Position numbers and translations under genes: made by a program. Below the pieces are notes generated by a model that was given only the letters and a program-made list of their open reading frames with translations, searched no databases and was not told where the DNA came from. Shown here in pieces: positions 16,934-26,452 of a stretch of DNA of 64,000 bases (the stretch's first letter is position 1; every line of letters begins with the position of its first letter). This DNA comes from Candidatus Heimdallarchaeota archaeon (lineage in GTDB: Archaea > Asgardarchaeota > Heimdallarchaeia > Heimdallarchaeales > Kariarchaeaceae), in NCBI GenBank assembly GCA_030149205.1, contig JASBSB010000003.1, positions 248,001-312,000 on the forward strand, given 5' to 3'.

Positions 16934-19006
16934 ATGTCAACCAAAGCATTAGTAATAAACAAGGAACTAATAGCAAAATATTTTTCGGATAATCAAAACT
17001 TGGAGCTCGTACATGCATTAATCGGAATTCTGTCATTAAGACCAGTATGGAGTTTTAAAGAACTCTCACAAATACTTAAAATCAATCAGTTAACTCTTCA
17101 AGAATGGATTGGAAGAATATTACAGATGAATATTCTTTCTATGGAAATTCAAAAAAGCTCTGTAAAGTTAGGTCCAGGAAAAGTGATATTTGCACCTTCA
17201 GATGAGAAATTAACTATATTAGAAAAAACATATCTTGCCTATATTAAAGGGAGAATTCAATTTGATTTAAAAGAAATGGAAAGCCTTTTTGAATTAAACG
17301 AACATCAGGTATTCCTATTTCTAGGAAATTTTATAGCTAAAGGGTTTGTAGAAGTAGTTGGAGTTACAGGTAACACTTATTCAATGATCACAAAAATAAA
17401 AATCCCAAAAAAAACACTTGAAAGCCTTGAACCCCTTGATATACAAATACTAGGGTATGCAATGCTTAAGGAACAGATTACATTTAACGATTTGTCATCA
17501 GAATTGGATATTACTCTGTATAATGTTCAAACAGTGTTAATTGATCTCATTTTAAGTGAAACTATCTCAGTGAATTTTATTTATCAAAAACAGAGGTTTA
17601 AGGGAAGTCGATATTCATTTCAAGTCATACAGACTAATTTTCCATTTGTAGAGCTACCCTTCCATCAATTGAATGAAAAAGAAAGACTGCTTGTGGGCAT
17701 CACATCAATGTACCCAAATCTAAAGCTCCAAGAATTGATGAAACTTACAAAATTGCCTAAGCATCAAATACTGGATACAATTAGTAAGTTAACTGCAACA
17801 ACACAGTATAAATTTAAAATAAATAATGAAAATGTGATCTCGCTAAGTTTACCACCTGTACTGGATCAACAGGAAACTTTGACTGCATTGGAAGAAAATA
17901 GGCTGTTTAATTACCGAGAATTAGTGGGGAGAATCCAAACCACTCCAACAATTAAATTAGTAGATCTCGCAAAACATATGAACACAAATATTGACCAAAT
18001 AATCAAGGCCCTTGTGGTTCTCTATGGGAACAAAATTATAAACGGTGAGTTTCTTAATGGGGGAATCTTTAGATTAACAGGTATTCAACGTGATAACCAA
18101 ACCATGGATGAACTCTTAAATCCTGATGAAAAAAAACTCTTAGGCATGCTCATCGCTCATCAGAAAGTTTCCTGGTCAATGCTTCGGTTAACTTTAAACA
18201 AAAGTAATGAAGAGCTCAATAAACTAATATATTCGTTTATTTCTTTGGGAATCGGAAAAATTGGGGTTAAGAACAAAAAAGAGATTATGCTTATTCAAAA
18301 AATTGAGATTCCTCTTATGACCTCAATAGATGAGCTATCTGGGTTTCAAAAGGAAATCTTGGGTTATGTTAGCCTGGCCCGTAACCCAAATTTTAAAGAA
18401 TTAAGTTCAATATATAAGGTTGATAAAAACTCCCTCAAAGATGAAATTTACTTCCTTATTGGGTCTGGAATTATAGTTGGTATAATTTCAAAAAATCAAA
18501 TCCTCCCCACAAAAGTAAGGATAGAACCACCTAACGCCTCAATTGAGTCCAAGTCATTTCTTATGCAAAAAATTGCTGAACAACTCCTTACAGTTAAGAA
18601 TAGAAATAAGATTTCTATTAAATCTATAGCGAAAAGCCTTAAGGAAGACAAAAATGAGGTTTTACGTAACCTGTTTGTGCTCACATCTGAAGGGTTTATA
18701 ATTGGTACGTTAAGTGGAAACAAGCTCAAACTCACAAAGTCCTTAATTAAGTATCATAGTAAATTTACTTGTTTCTTCTGTGGAATTGAGATCAAAAGAA
18801 ACCAAGAGTTTTGTAAATCTTGTGGGAACAGGGTAATCCATTGTTCAGTTTGTAGGAGTGTGATCAGTGGTGAGGAAAGCAAACTGAAATGTCCAAGTTG
18901 TAATAACATTGCTCACGAAGAACATTTGATTGATTGGTTGCGAATTAAATCTGAGTGTCCAATTTGTAAAGTTAAGCTCAAACTCAACCAATTTGTTAAA
19001 ATATAA
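16934..19006 (+). CDS. Tandem winged-helix array with C-terminal zinc ribbon and RING-like finger
   Basis: A 690-residue soluble protein. Residues ~15-600 comprise about eight successive ~70-residue units, each with the helix-helix-helix-wing rhythm of winged-helix or PCI-type domains (for example LDIQILGYAML...LSSELDITLYNVQTVLIDLI, then SVNFIYQ). The C-terminus has a zinc ribbon (C613, C616, C627, C630), then C637-x2-C640-x12-C653-x2-C656-x4-H661-x2-H664-x10-C675-x2-C678, with WL before a CPIC end. That is the layout of a RING finger, the E2-binding part of ubiquitin ligases. Nse1 of the eukaryotic SMC5/6 complex also joins winged helices to a RING. An E3-like role is inference. A GGAGA motif precedes the ATG, and pdxT ends 66 bp upstream. 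Confidence 0.7.
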   Translation: MSTKALVINKELIAKYFSDNQNLELVHALIGILSLRPVWSFKELSQILKINQLTLQEWIGRILQMNILSMEIQKSSVKLGPGKVIFAPSDEKLTILEKTYLAYIKGRIQFDLKEMESLFELNEHQVFLFLGNFIAKGFVEVVGVTGNTYSMITKIKIPKKTLESLEPLDIQILGYAMLKEQITFNDLSSELDITLYNVQTVLIDLILSETISVNFIYQKQRFKGSRYSFQVIQTNFPFVELPFHQLNEKERLLVGITSMYPNLKLQELMKLTKLPKHQILDTISKLTATTQYKFKINNENVISLSLPPVLDQQETLTALEENRLFNYRELVGRIQTTPTIKLVDLAKHMNTNIDQIIKALVVLYGNKIINGEFLNGGIFRLTGIQRDNQTMDELLNPDEKKLLGMLIAHQKVSWSMLRLTLNKSNEELNKLIYSFISLGIGKIGVKNKKEIMLIQKIEIPLMTSIDELSGFQKEILGYVSLARNPNFKELSSIYKVDKNSLKDEIYFLIGSGIIVGIISKNQILPTKVRIEPPNASIESKSFLMQKIAEQLLTVKNRNKISIKSIAKSLKEDKNEVLRNLFVLTSEGFIIGTLSGNKLKLTKSLIKYHSKFTCFFCGIEIKRNQEFCKSCGNRVIHCSVCRSVISGEESKLKCPSCNNIAHEEHLIDWLRIKSECPICKVKLKLNQFVKI

Positions 19007-19104
19007 TATCTCTGAAAATCTCTCCATAATAAAATAAAAATATAGAATTACTTTTTAATATTCTGTTTTCAAAAACCATGTAGAAGAAAGGAATAGGTCA
19101 TTTT

Positions 19105-20973
19105 ATGAAGCGAAAATTGGTATCATTCATCCTCATATTACTCTTTTTTATGAGTTTACTTCCTGCGTTTTCAGTGCAAACAAAGGCAACATCAACGGTT
19201 CCATCACCGAATTTCTTATCCATTAAAGTTGGAAACAATGTTGTAAATAATTATGTATTCACAAATGGAACAGAAATTTCAATACAATATTCAGCAGACA
19301 GATTTGCAGTTGATGGCTTACTAATATTGGGAACGGGTAGTGGTCTAACTCTAAACAAAACACTTGCAAAACAGATGAATCATACCTTCGCAATTGACAG
19401 TGCCTTGAAGGCACTTAGGTATTTTTCCTATAAATTAAATGTCACAGGCTTTACACAATTTTATGTCTGGGCATGGTCTCAAAATATTAATAATGGAACA
19501 AGGGAAGCTATTACAAATTTTGACAGTTCTATAACAGGAAATATGGGGTACCACTCTCTTTGGATAAGTGATTCTTATAGATTCCCTGAATTCAATAACG
19601 CAAATGCTACAAGAGTACCTGGTTCCACACTCGATTATCAGGCAAAACTTGGGTCTGTTGTATCGATAATTTATAGAGTATACGATCCAAATAATAAGAC
19701 CTTCGCAGTTCTTCAATTAGCTGATAATAAAACTAATGTCTATAATACATCTACTTCCTTTATGTCTGTCAATATGACCTTTTTAAGATTTGACAGTCTA
19801 ACTAATTTTACGTATTTTGGATATAATTATACACTTACAAGATCAATTGTGTTCTTTAGTGCTTACAACAACAGAGGTTGGGAAAGAAGTCTAACAAACT
19901 CCAACACAGGATTAGTTCATACTCTTTCTGACTACTTAGGATTTAATTCAACTTTATCAACATTGAATTCTAATGCGTTTACTGATATTGATATTCCGAA
20001 GTTCAATGTAACAGCTTTCAATACAACTTCAGACGACAGCCTTTATGTAAGATACAGAACTTATACTAATTTAACAACAACAACACCATCTAATTGGACA
20101 AATGTAAAGCTAAATAATTTGACAACACCTAAATTTGTTAACACATCATTTTTAGGAAAACTTGTTGCTACTTCATTAGTAACTGTCTATGGATTTAATC
20201 TAAATTTTACACTTAATTTGTCCCAAAGAATTGAGTTTCAGCCTTATCTAAAAAACAGAAATTACACCCAATACAGTCAATCTAAGACCTTTACAATTGC
20301 TGATTCTCGGCCGACAACAACTTTCATAACTAAGAATGGATGGTTAACAAATAAATTCAATCAAACAGTTGTGTTTAAAGTAACCAACCTTAAGGGGACA
20401 GTAACAAATACGTCGTTAATCATCAAGTTGGGTGCGAACGTGACAACAATTAATGTTGCTGGTTTAAAAAATTTGAAGACAAACGCAACCGACAGTTTTC
20501 TTGTAACCAAAGAGGGAAACTATACTTTAACACTTTTTGCTAAAAATTCCTTTAACAGGACAAGAAATGTTACAGTTTATTTCATTGTTGATAAGACAGC
20601 ACCAACAGGAAACCTCACCTTGGATACAAATAAATCAAATTTAAACAATGGTAAAGTCACAATTGATGTGACCGCAAGTGATAAGGGTCTAGTTCCAAGT
20701 AATATTTCAATAATGAAAGTTAGTTGGGGTGATGGGATTGTTCAAGATGTGACCAAATTATCTTCTGTGACACATCAATATACCAGAGCTGGTGATTACA
20801 CAATTTTATTAACTGTAATAGATCGAGCAGGAAATTCATTTAACATAACTTTAAATGTTAAGGTTTCTTTACCAACTAAAACAAGTGTTAATCCAGGTCC
20901 ATTGCTTTTAATTCCAATATTTTTAGCATTCACCTCGATTTTGATCATTTTAAAGAAAAGAAAATTACAGTAA
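19105..20973 (+). CDS. Secreted, membrane-anchored Ig-like/PKD surface protein
   Basis: A 622-residue extracellular protein of unknown role. It has an N-terminal signal peptide (basic MKRK, a hydrophobic run to residue ~24), a very Asn/Thr/Ser-rich beta-strand body with many NxS/T sequons (probable N-glycosylation), a PKD-like segment near the end (SWGDGIV, then HQYTRAGDYTILLTVIDRAGN), and a C-terminal membrane helix followed by KKRKLQ. The same anchor plan recurs in the neighbouring subtilase and in other surface proteins of this window. It is 44 bp upstream of the subtilase gene in the same direction, so the two may be co-expressed. Confidence 0.7.
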   Translation: MKRKLVSFILILLFFMSLLPAFSVQTKATSTVPSPNFLSIKVGNNVVNNYVFTNGTEISIQYSADRFAVDGLLILGTGSGLTLNKTLAKQMNHTFAIDSALKALRYFSYKLNVTGFTQFYVWAWSQNINNGTREAITNFDSSITGNMGYHSLWISDSYRFPEFNNANATRVPGSTLDYQAKLGSVVSIIYRVYDPNNKTFAVLQLADNKTNVYNTSTSFMSVNMTFLRFDSLTNFTYFGYNYTLTRSIVFFSAYNNRGWERSLTNSNTGLVHTLSDYLGFNSTLSTLNSNAFTDIDIPKFNVTAFNTTSDDSLYVRYRTYTNLTTTTPSNWTNVKLNNLTTPKFVNTSFLGKLVATSLVTVYGFNLNFTLNLSQRIEFQPYLKNRNYTQYSQSKTFTIADSRPTTTFITKNGWLTNKFNQTVVFKVTNLKGTVTNTSLIIKLGANVTTINVAGLKNLKTNATDSFLVTKEGNYTLTLFAKNSFNRTRNVTVYFIVDKTAPTGNLTLDTNKSNLNNGKVTIDVTASDKGLVPSNISIMKVSWGDGIVQDVTKLSSVTHQYTRAGDYTILLTVIDRAGNSFNITLNVKVSLPTKTSVNPGPLLLIPIFLAFTSILIILKKRKLQ

Positions 20974-21017
20974 TGGTTTCCAAAATTATTATTATACTCG
21001 ATGTCTAAGTAATCATA

Positions 21018-24000
21018 ATGAGAAATTTTAAATTGGGCACAGTTCTGATAATTTTTGTTCTTATTATCTCAATTTCACCGACCACTGGAGCTACTGTACC
21101 AGTACAGGTAGATAAAGCTACAGTCTCTTCTATTTCTAGCAAGATTGACGCAAAGATACAAATTTTAGACAAAAACCATGACAAAATAGCAGATTCAATT
21201 AAACCTAACTCCCTACCTAATCAATATGTTATAGGTTTCGACAAAGGTTACTATCAGGTTGTTAAATCCAGCCTACAAGCATTAAAAGTTCAAAACAAGA
21301 TATTCATGAACGCTGGTGCAGGAGTGATTTTTGGAAATTGGCAGATGTTAAATCAGATCAACAAAATTCCTGGGGTTAAAATAATCGAACCAAATTTAAA
21401 AGCCCATTCATACCTTGCTTATTCTTCCTCTCAGATTGGAACGAACCCCTTCTTTAGAAATCAAGGATTGACAGGGGCACCATCGACATCAGTTGCAGTT
21501 CTCGACACTGGAATTGATGGGACAAATACTGCTTTTGGGAGCAGGATAATCGCTTGGAAGGATTTTATTGGGGCTTCGAAAGATATTTCAGGTGATGAAT
21601 ACAGTACACCCACTGATGTAAATGGTCATGGATCCCATGTTGCTGGGATTGTTGCTGGACAGCCCGTCCAAGACAATGGACATTTTTTCAAGGTGACTGA
21701 GGGGGTAATACCTCAAACAGGTCGTATCTCACTACAAACGGCAATCCCAAACATAGTTGCATCATCGGTAGTAAATGTAACTCTTGATTGGGGTCTCCCA
21801 GGTAAAGACAACCCAGGATCATCAATATTTTTATTCATTGCACAAAGCTCAACACCAACTACACAAACCAAACTAATTAAAACAGATACATCTGGGTTCT
21901 ATTCAACAACTTTCACACTCCCAAGTGGAAGTTATATTGCTTCAGTGGGTTATTCTTCATCATTTAGTCCAATCAACGCGACGGGGCAAAAGTTTAACCT
22001 AAAAATTAGTTTAGAGAAAGATACCTCAATCCCAACGACCTCAATTCAGGATTATAAAGGTATTGCCTATACTTCCAACTTAGTTGGATTAAAGGTATTA
22101 GACGATTCAGGAAATGGTACTCTCTCATCTGTGTTAGCCGGGGTGAACTGGGTATTGGCAAATCATAATACATATAATATCACAGTAGTAAATCTTAGTT
22201 TAGGACTTGGTACTGTTTCTGTTAACTTGGATACTGCAATAAATGATTTAGCAAACGCAGGGGTGATACCTGTAGTAGCTGCGGGTAACGATGGCCCAAA
22301 TGCACTAGGGGTGGGATCTCCTGGGTCTGCTGCATTAGCAATCACTGTTGGCGCTGTAAACCCTATGAATCAAATTACCTATTATAGCAGCAGAGGTACA
22401 AGTTCATTTAACTCTCAAGTTATGAAGCCAGATGTACTTGCACCAGGAGGCTCAGCAGCGATACCAGGGTTAGCGGACAATTCAGCATACTTACCAGGAC
22501 TTGGTGAGATAACTTCAGTTCAGTCTAATCTGCATTCAAGTCTGGGGTTATCGAAGAACAACCTACTAGACGAACAGGGTACCAGTATGGCCTCACCACA
22601 TATTGCAGGATTGGCACAGGACCTAATAGGTTACTTGATTAATAATGGCACGTATGTCAAAAGTCTTGCAACTGTAAAGTTAATCAAAAATGCTATTTTA
22701 GCTACAAGTTTTGAAGTAGCAAATATTTATGGTGGAGCTGAAAACTTAAATGGTGGACTGGCAGCTTCACCTACAATCGATAGGACAGGAAAAGATTATT
22801 ATGAGGGATGGGGAGCAGCTAATGCTATGGCAGCACTTCAATTCCTTAAAAATTCACTAAAGGTGAACTCTGCCACTTCATTTAAATTGAGTCTATTAAA
22901 TCCATTCCAACCGAAATCATATTCCGCAACCATCAATTTGATTGGAGGAACTAGTTACAATTTTACAGTAACTGTGCCCAGTGGTGCAGATGCAGATTTA
23001 TGGGTTGTTAATTCAGCTGGAAACTCGAATGGTGAACCTCAAATTTTAGCTTCAAGCACAAAAACTGGAAGTGTAAATGAATCACTGGTATTTACACCAG
23101 CACAATCAGGAGAGTATCACGTGGTGGTAAAGTTAGTTAACTCAGCAAACAGTGTGGATAATTTTGCATTATACGTTTTTGATCCTACTTATACCCCAAT
23201 TGTAGATTTCATTCAACCTTTAAATAATCATTATTATAACTCTTCCAGCCTTCAGGCTATTTTTAGCACCCCTGAAAACCTTGGTCAGATTTATTTAGAT
23301 AATGTTTTCCTTGGTTCCTCTGGTTCACCCTATCAACTACCAACTCTCACAGAAGGCGGTCATAATTTGACTGTTTGGACATCTAACCCTAGAACCGGTA
23401 AATCTGCAGGGAATACATCATTGTTCACCATCGATATTACAAAACCCACCCTTACTGGAAATCTAACGAATCTAAACACAGATAAGAATTTTATAGTGAC
23501 ATACTCGTCAACTGATAATTTTGCCATGGCAAATGTCTCACTGTATTTAGGAGGCACTTTAGCAGCCAGCTCAAATACTCCCTCTGGTAGTTTGACTGTG
23601 AATGTAGCCAGCTTTCCTCCAGGTACATACACAATGAACTTGGTCGCGATAGATAAAGCAGGAAATACAAAATCAATAACTGCAACTTTAGTATTAACAC
23701 ATGAAATTTACTTTGTTCCCAAACCAAGTGACATATTAGAATGGAGGAGTTCACCACAAACAATTACTTGGGAGGTCTACTCAAATAAACCTAAAAGTTA
23801 TAGTATATCTATTGATGGAACTAATATTATCAATAAAGTAACATGGGATGGAAAACCAATCTCATTTACTCATAACTTTACCAAGCTAGGAAACTTTGTG
23901 TTAAACCTCACAGTAACAACAACCACAGGAATTACACAGAAGATATTTACTGCTTTAACTATAAGAGACACACTTCCACCTCAGATTAGTGCAAATCTTA

Positions 24001-24629
24001 ATCCTGGGATATATGACGCAAGCAATTCTTATGATTTAACCTTCACATATAAAGAACCTTTCCCCTCATCAGTGAGTGTTCTCAAGGATAGTCAGACATT
24101 GGTTAGTATAAGCCCCTGGGATGGAAATCTAAATTTCTTGCCAATCAAACTTTCAAGTTCAAAAATTGGGATTACAGAGAATTATGTTATAAAAATCACC
24201 GATAGTTCAGGAAATACAGGTACTTCCTTACTCCCTATTGAATGGAGAGATTTAACCAAACCTCTTATTGAAAACATTACAAATGTGTTGATATCGAACA
24301 ATGAGTTAACGTACAAGTTTAGAGTTTATGATAAGTTTTTGGCAAATGTAAATGCCAGCTTCAATGACAAATTAGTTTTCTCAAATCCCACACCTAAAAT
24401 TAATGATACCTACACCATAAACGTTAAGAATTTACAGCCAGGATCATATACAATAAACATATTTGCAGATGACCTGGGTGGAAATCTTGTTCAAAAATTA
24501 ATTTCCTTTAAGCTAAACAAGATTTCATCCTCAGCCAACGCTGGGTTCCTTGAGATTGGAGTTTTACCATTGATTTTTAGCGGGTTACTAATTATTCTAA
24601 TTTACAACTATCACCGAAGAAGAAATTGA
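21018..24629 (+). CDS. Secreted subtilisin-like serine protease with inserted beta domain and C-terminal anchor
   Basis: An S8-family protease of 1203 residues acting outside the cell. A signal peptide occupies residues ~1-25 and a propeptide-like region follows. The catalytic triad is Asp163 (AVLDTGIDG), His204 (NGHGSHVAG) and Ser523 (GTSMASPH), with the oxyanion Asn in VVAAGNDGP near ~421. The His-Ser distance, ~319 residues, is about twice that of subtilisin: residues ~215-345 carry a beta-rich insert before the GIAYTSNLVGLKVLDD core strand resumes. After the protease come a pre-peptidase-like domain (~630-720), several Ig-like repeats, a C-terminal membrane helix and an RRR tail. Substrates unknown. 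Confidence 0.93.
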   Translation: MRNFKLGTVLIIFVLIISISPTTGATVPVQVDKATVSSISSKIDAKIQILDKNHDKIADSIKPNSLPNQYVIGFDKGYYQVVKSSLQALKVQNKIFMNAGAGVIFGNWQMLNQINKIPGVKIIEPNLKAHSYLAYSSSQIGTNPFFRNQGLTGAPSTSVAVLDTGIDGTNTAFGSRIIAWKDFIGASKDISGDEYSTPTDVNGHGSHVAGIVAGQPVQDNGHFFKVTEGVIPQTGRISLQTAIPNIVASSVVNVTLDWGLPGKDNPGSSIFLFIAQSSTPTTQTKLIKTDTSGFYSTTFTLPSGSYIASVGYSSSFSPINATGQKFNLKISLEKDTSIPTTSIQDYKGIAYTSNLVGLKVLDDSGNGTLSSVLAGVNWVLANHNTYNITVVNLSLGLGTVSVNLDTAINDLANAGVIPVVAAGNDGPNALGVGSPGSAALAITVGAVNPMNQITYYSSRGTSSFNSQVMKPDVLAPGGSAAIPGLADNSAYLPGLGEITSVQSNLHSSLGLSKNNLLDEQGTSMASPHIAGLAQDLIGYLINNGTYVKSLATVKLIKNAILATSFEVANIYGGAENLNGGLAASPTIDRTGKDYYEGWGAANAMAALQFLKNSLKVNSATSFKLSLLNPFQPKSYSATINLIGGTSYNFTVTVPSGADADLWVVNSAGNSNGEPQILASSTKTGSVNESLVFTPAQSGEYHVVVKLVNSANSVDNFALYVFDPTYTPIVDFIQPLNNHYYNSSSLQAIFSTPENLGQIYLDNVFLGSSGSPYQLPTLTEGGHNLTVWTSNPRTGKSAGNTSLFTIDITKPTLTGNLTNLNTDKNFIVTYSSTDNFAMANVSLYLGGTLAASSNTPSGSLTVNVASFPPGTYTMNLVAIDKAGNTKSITATLVLTHEIYFVPKPSDILEWRSSPQTITWEVYSNKPKSYSISIDGTNIINKVTWDGKPISFTHNFTKLGNFVLNLTVTTTTGITQKIFTALTIRDTLPPQISANLNPGIYDASNSYDLTFTYKEPFPSSVSVLKDSQTLVSISPWDGNLNFLPIKLSSSKIGITENYVIKITDSSGNTGTSLLPIEWRDLTKPLIENITNVLISNNELTYKFRVYDKFLANVNASFNDKLVFSNPTPKINDTYTINVKNLQPGSYTINIFADDLGGNLVQKLISFKLNKISSSANAGFLEIGVLPLIFSGLLIILIYNYHRRRN

Positions 24630-24690
24630 TTAGCTAATTTAATAGATAATTACTGGAAAATATTGCATATAATTGACACTATACGTAGAA

Positions 24691-26397
24691 TTAGGGATGT
24701 CTAAATACATAGGTATCAGAGTGAACCAATGCGTCAACAACCCAGCCACCTTCTGCTAAGTATTTAACATAAAAGGGGTAGAGATCAAGTTTATACTTAG
24801 GGATCACTGCATAGTTATAACCACTAGAGAATTGAGAATCGAAGACTGATTTTGCAGTAAGTGGGAATTGCTCGTTAAAATTAACCCAAAAGACGCTCAC
24901 ATTCCTGTGAAGGTAAGTAAAGGCACCTGTCCAAAACCACTTTTCAACAATAATGACACCTTTTAGATTGACAGCAACCCTGTTAATATGTTCTAATGCT
25001 GCGTTTGTCCCCTCATTAAATGTCACTGGAGCTGTAGAGGGGTTATAAAATGAACCTATACTCGTCAACGCAAACAATACCATGAGAAAAAAGACGAGAT
25101 AAGTTTGTAAATCAAAACTCGGTCTCTTTAATCGAGATTTGGGTACTGATGAAGAATTGTTTCCCTTTTCTTTCACAATATATGTAATCATAAAGATAAA
25201 CTGAGCCAAAATAATCAGGAGAAGAACCGATAGGTTTGAAACAAATCTCTCCTCTTTGTGACTCATAGATTCCCAAAAAAACGGTAATGATCTCCAAGGT
25301 GACTCATAAATCAGCCAGGCAAGGACAAGCATTAAGAACGTCATGTCCAAATTTTTTCTTTGAGTTCTAATGACTTCATTAAAATCAAACATACTAGGCT
25401 TGAATAAACGGATTAAATAGTAAATCAGAATTGAACTAACCCATAATAACAACCCAGGCTTATACACCAGGTAGTATGCATAAGCTCCAAAGGGAACCAA
25501 ACCAAAGATGTCTGAGTATGACTTAATGATGTTAAATCTAAACCATTGGAGTGGAACCGTCCCAAAGTCAACAATACTGGTGGAATGATAAAGGATAAAA
25601 TCCAATGACATTCCTAAGATCCAACCTAGTAGCATTAACAACCCAATTTTAACCCATTTTGTCATATACACCTTGACTTGTCTTTGATATCTAAATAGGT
25701 AAATCATCAAGAAAAAGCTAGCCAGTAGAATTAGAAGGTCAAGACGGGTATAGGTGACAACCCCAAGACAAAAAATTACAATTAAAGAATCCCGAGCCTT
25801 AATTTCATGATCAGATTTTAAGTATTTTAGAACTACATATAACCCGAAGAAATACTCTGGTAGAAACACAGTGTTATACAGCAACCTAGTGCTAAAATAC
25901 AAAAGCCTCCAATTTATTGCCACCATAAATCCGGCGAGGTATCCAATTTTCTTATTTTCTGTCACTTCTGTGGTTAATTTGTAAACTGCTGGAATTAATA
26001 GGATCGAATTAAATGCTGCTGTTAAATGAATCAATGTAAGAGTTCCATCATAATAATCCAGATGTAAGAAAGTCCCAATACGGAACATTATACTAATCAG
26101 AAATGGTAAGACCCAAGAACGAGATCTTGCATACTCTGGTATACCTGGATTTGTCTGCTGAAATTCAGCAGGAACATACCCGTATCCAAATGCAAGATAA
26201 TGGCCCATCTCTATACTTTGAAAGACTTCATCAGGGTGAGTCATCCCAGTGTATACTATAGAGACCAATATTCTAACCAAAGAGCCAATTACAAATCCAA
26301 AAACATACAAGGAAAAGAAAGGATTATTTTTTATAAATTGAATTGAAAGTTTAGAATTGAGTGTGTCACTCTCAGAAACTCTTGATTCAATGTCCAT
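24691..26397 (-). CDS. GT22-family mannosyltransferase (PIG-B/ALG9/ALG12-like)
   Basis: A 568-residue polytopic membrane enzyme of the GT-C fold, related to eukaryotic dolichol-phosphate-mannose-dependent mannosyltransferases of GPI-anchor and N-glycan assembly. The first extracytoplasmic loop has the hallmark THPDEVFQSIE at ~53-63 (acidic catalytic residues D56 and E57), followed by a segment like GYGYVPAEFQ and RSRSWVLPFL typical of the family. About ten membrane segments follow. ATG at 26397. In this organism it probably extends glycans or glycolipids on the outer face of the membrane. It is convergent with the subtilase gene, whose product carries many sequons. Confidence 0.85.
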   Translation of the reverse strand: MDIESRVSESDTLNSKLSIQFIKNNPFFSLYVFGFVIGSLVRILVSIVYTGMTHPDEVFQSIEMGHYLAFGYGYVPAEFQQTNPGIPEYARSRSWVLPFLISIMFRIGTFLHLDYYDGTLTLIHLTAAFNSILLIPAVYKLTTEVTENKKIGYLAGFMVAINWRLLYFSTRLLYNTVFLPEYFFGLYVVLKYLKSDHEIKARDSLIVIFCLGVVTYTRLDLLILLASFFLMIYLFRYQRQVKVYMTKWVKIGLLMLLGWILGMSLDFILYHSTSIVDFGTVPLQWFRFNIIKSYSDIFGLVPFGAYAYYLVYKPGLLLWVSSILIYYLIRLFKPSMFDFNEVIRTQRKNLDMTFLMLVLAWLIYESPWRSLPFFWESMSHKEERFVSNLSVLLLIILAQFIFMITYIVKEKGNNSSSVPKSRLKRPSFDLQTYLVFFLMVLFALTSIGSFYNPSTAPVTFNEGTNAALEHINRVAVNLKGVIIVEKWFWTGAFTYLHRNVSVFWVNFNEQFPLTAKSVFDSQFSSGYNYAVIPKYKLDLYPFYVKYLAEGGWVVDALVHSDTYVFRHP

Positions 26398-26452
26398 ATA
26401 AGCGACATAATTTAATTGACTTAAGGGTATTTTTGTTACAACCTAGTTTGCT

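Noticed and set aside
23360..23763. Two overlapping 90-codon minus-strand frames inside the subtilase gene
   Set aside because: They lie opposite an Ig-like repeat region and show no protein-like signature.
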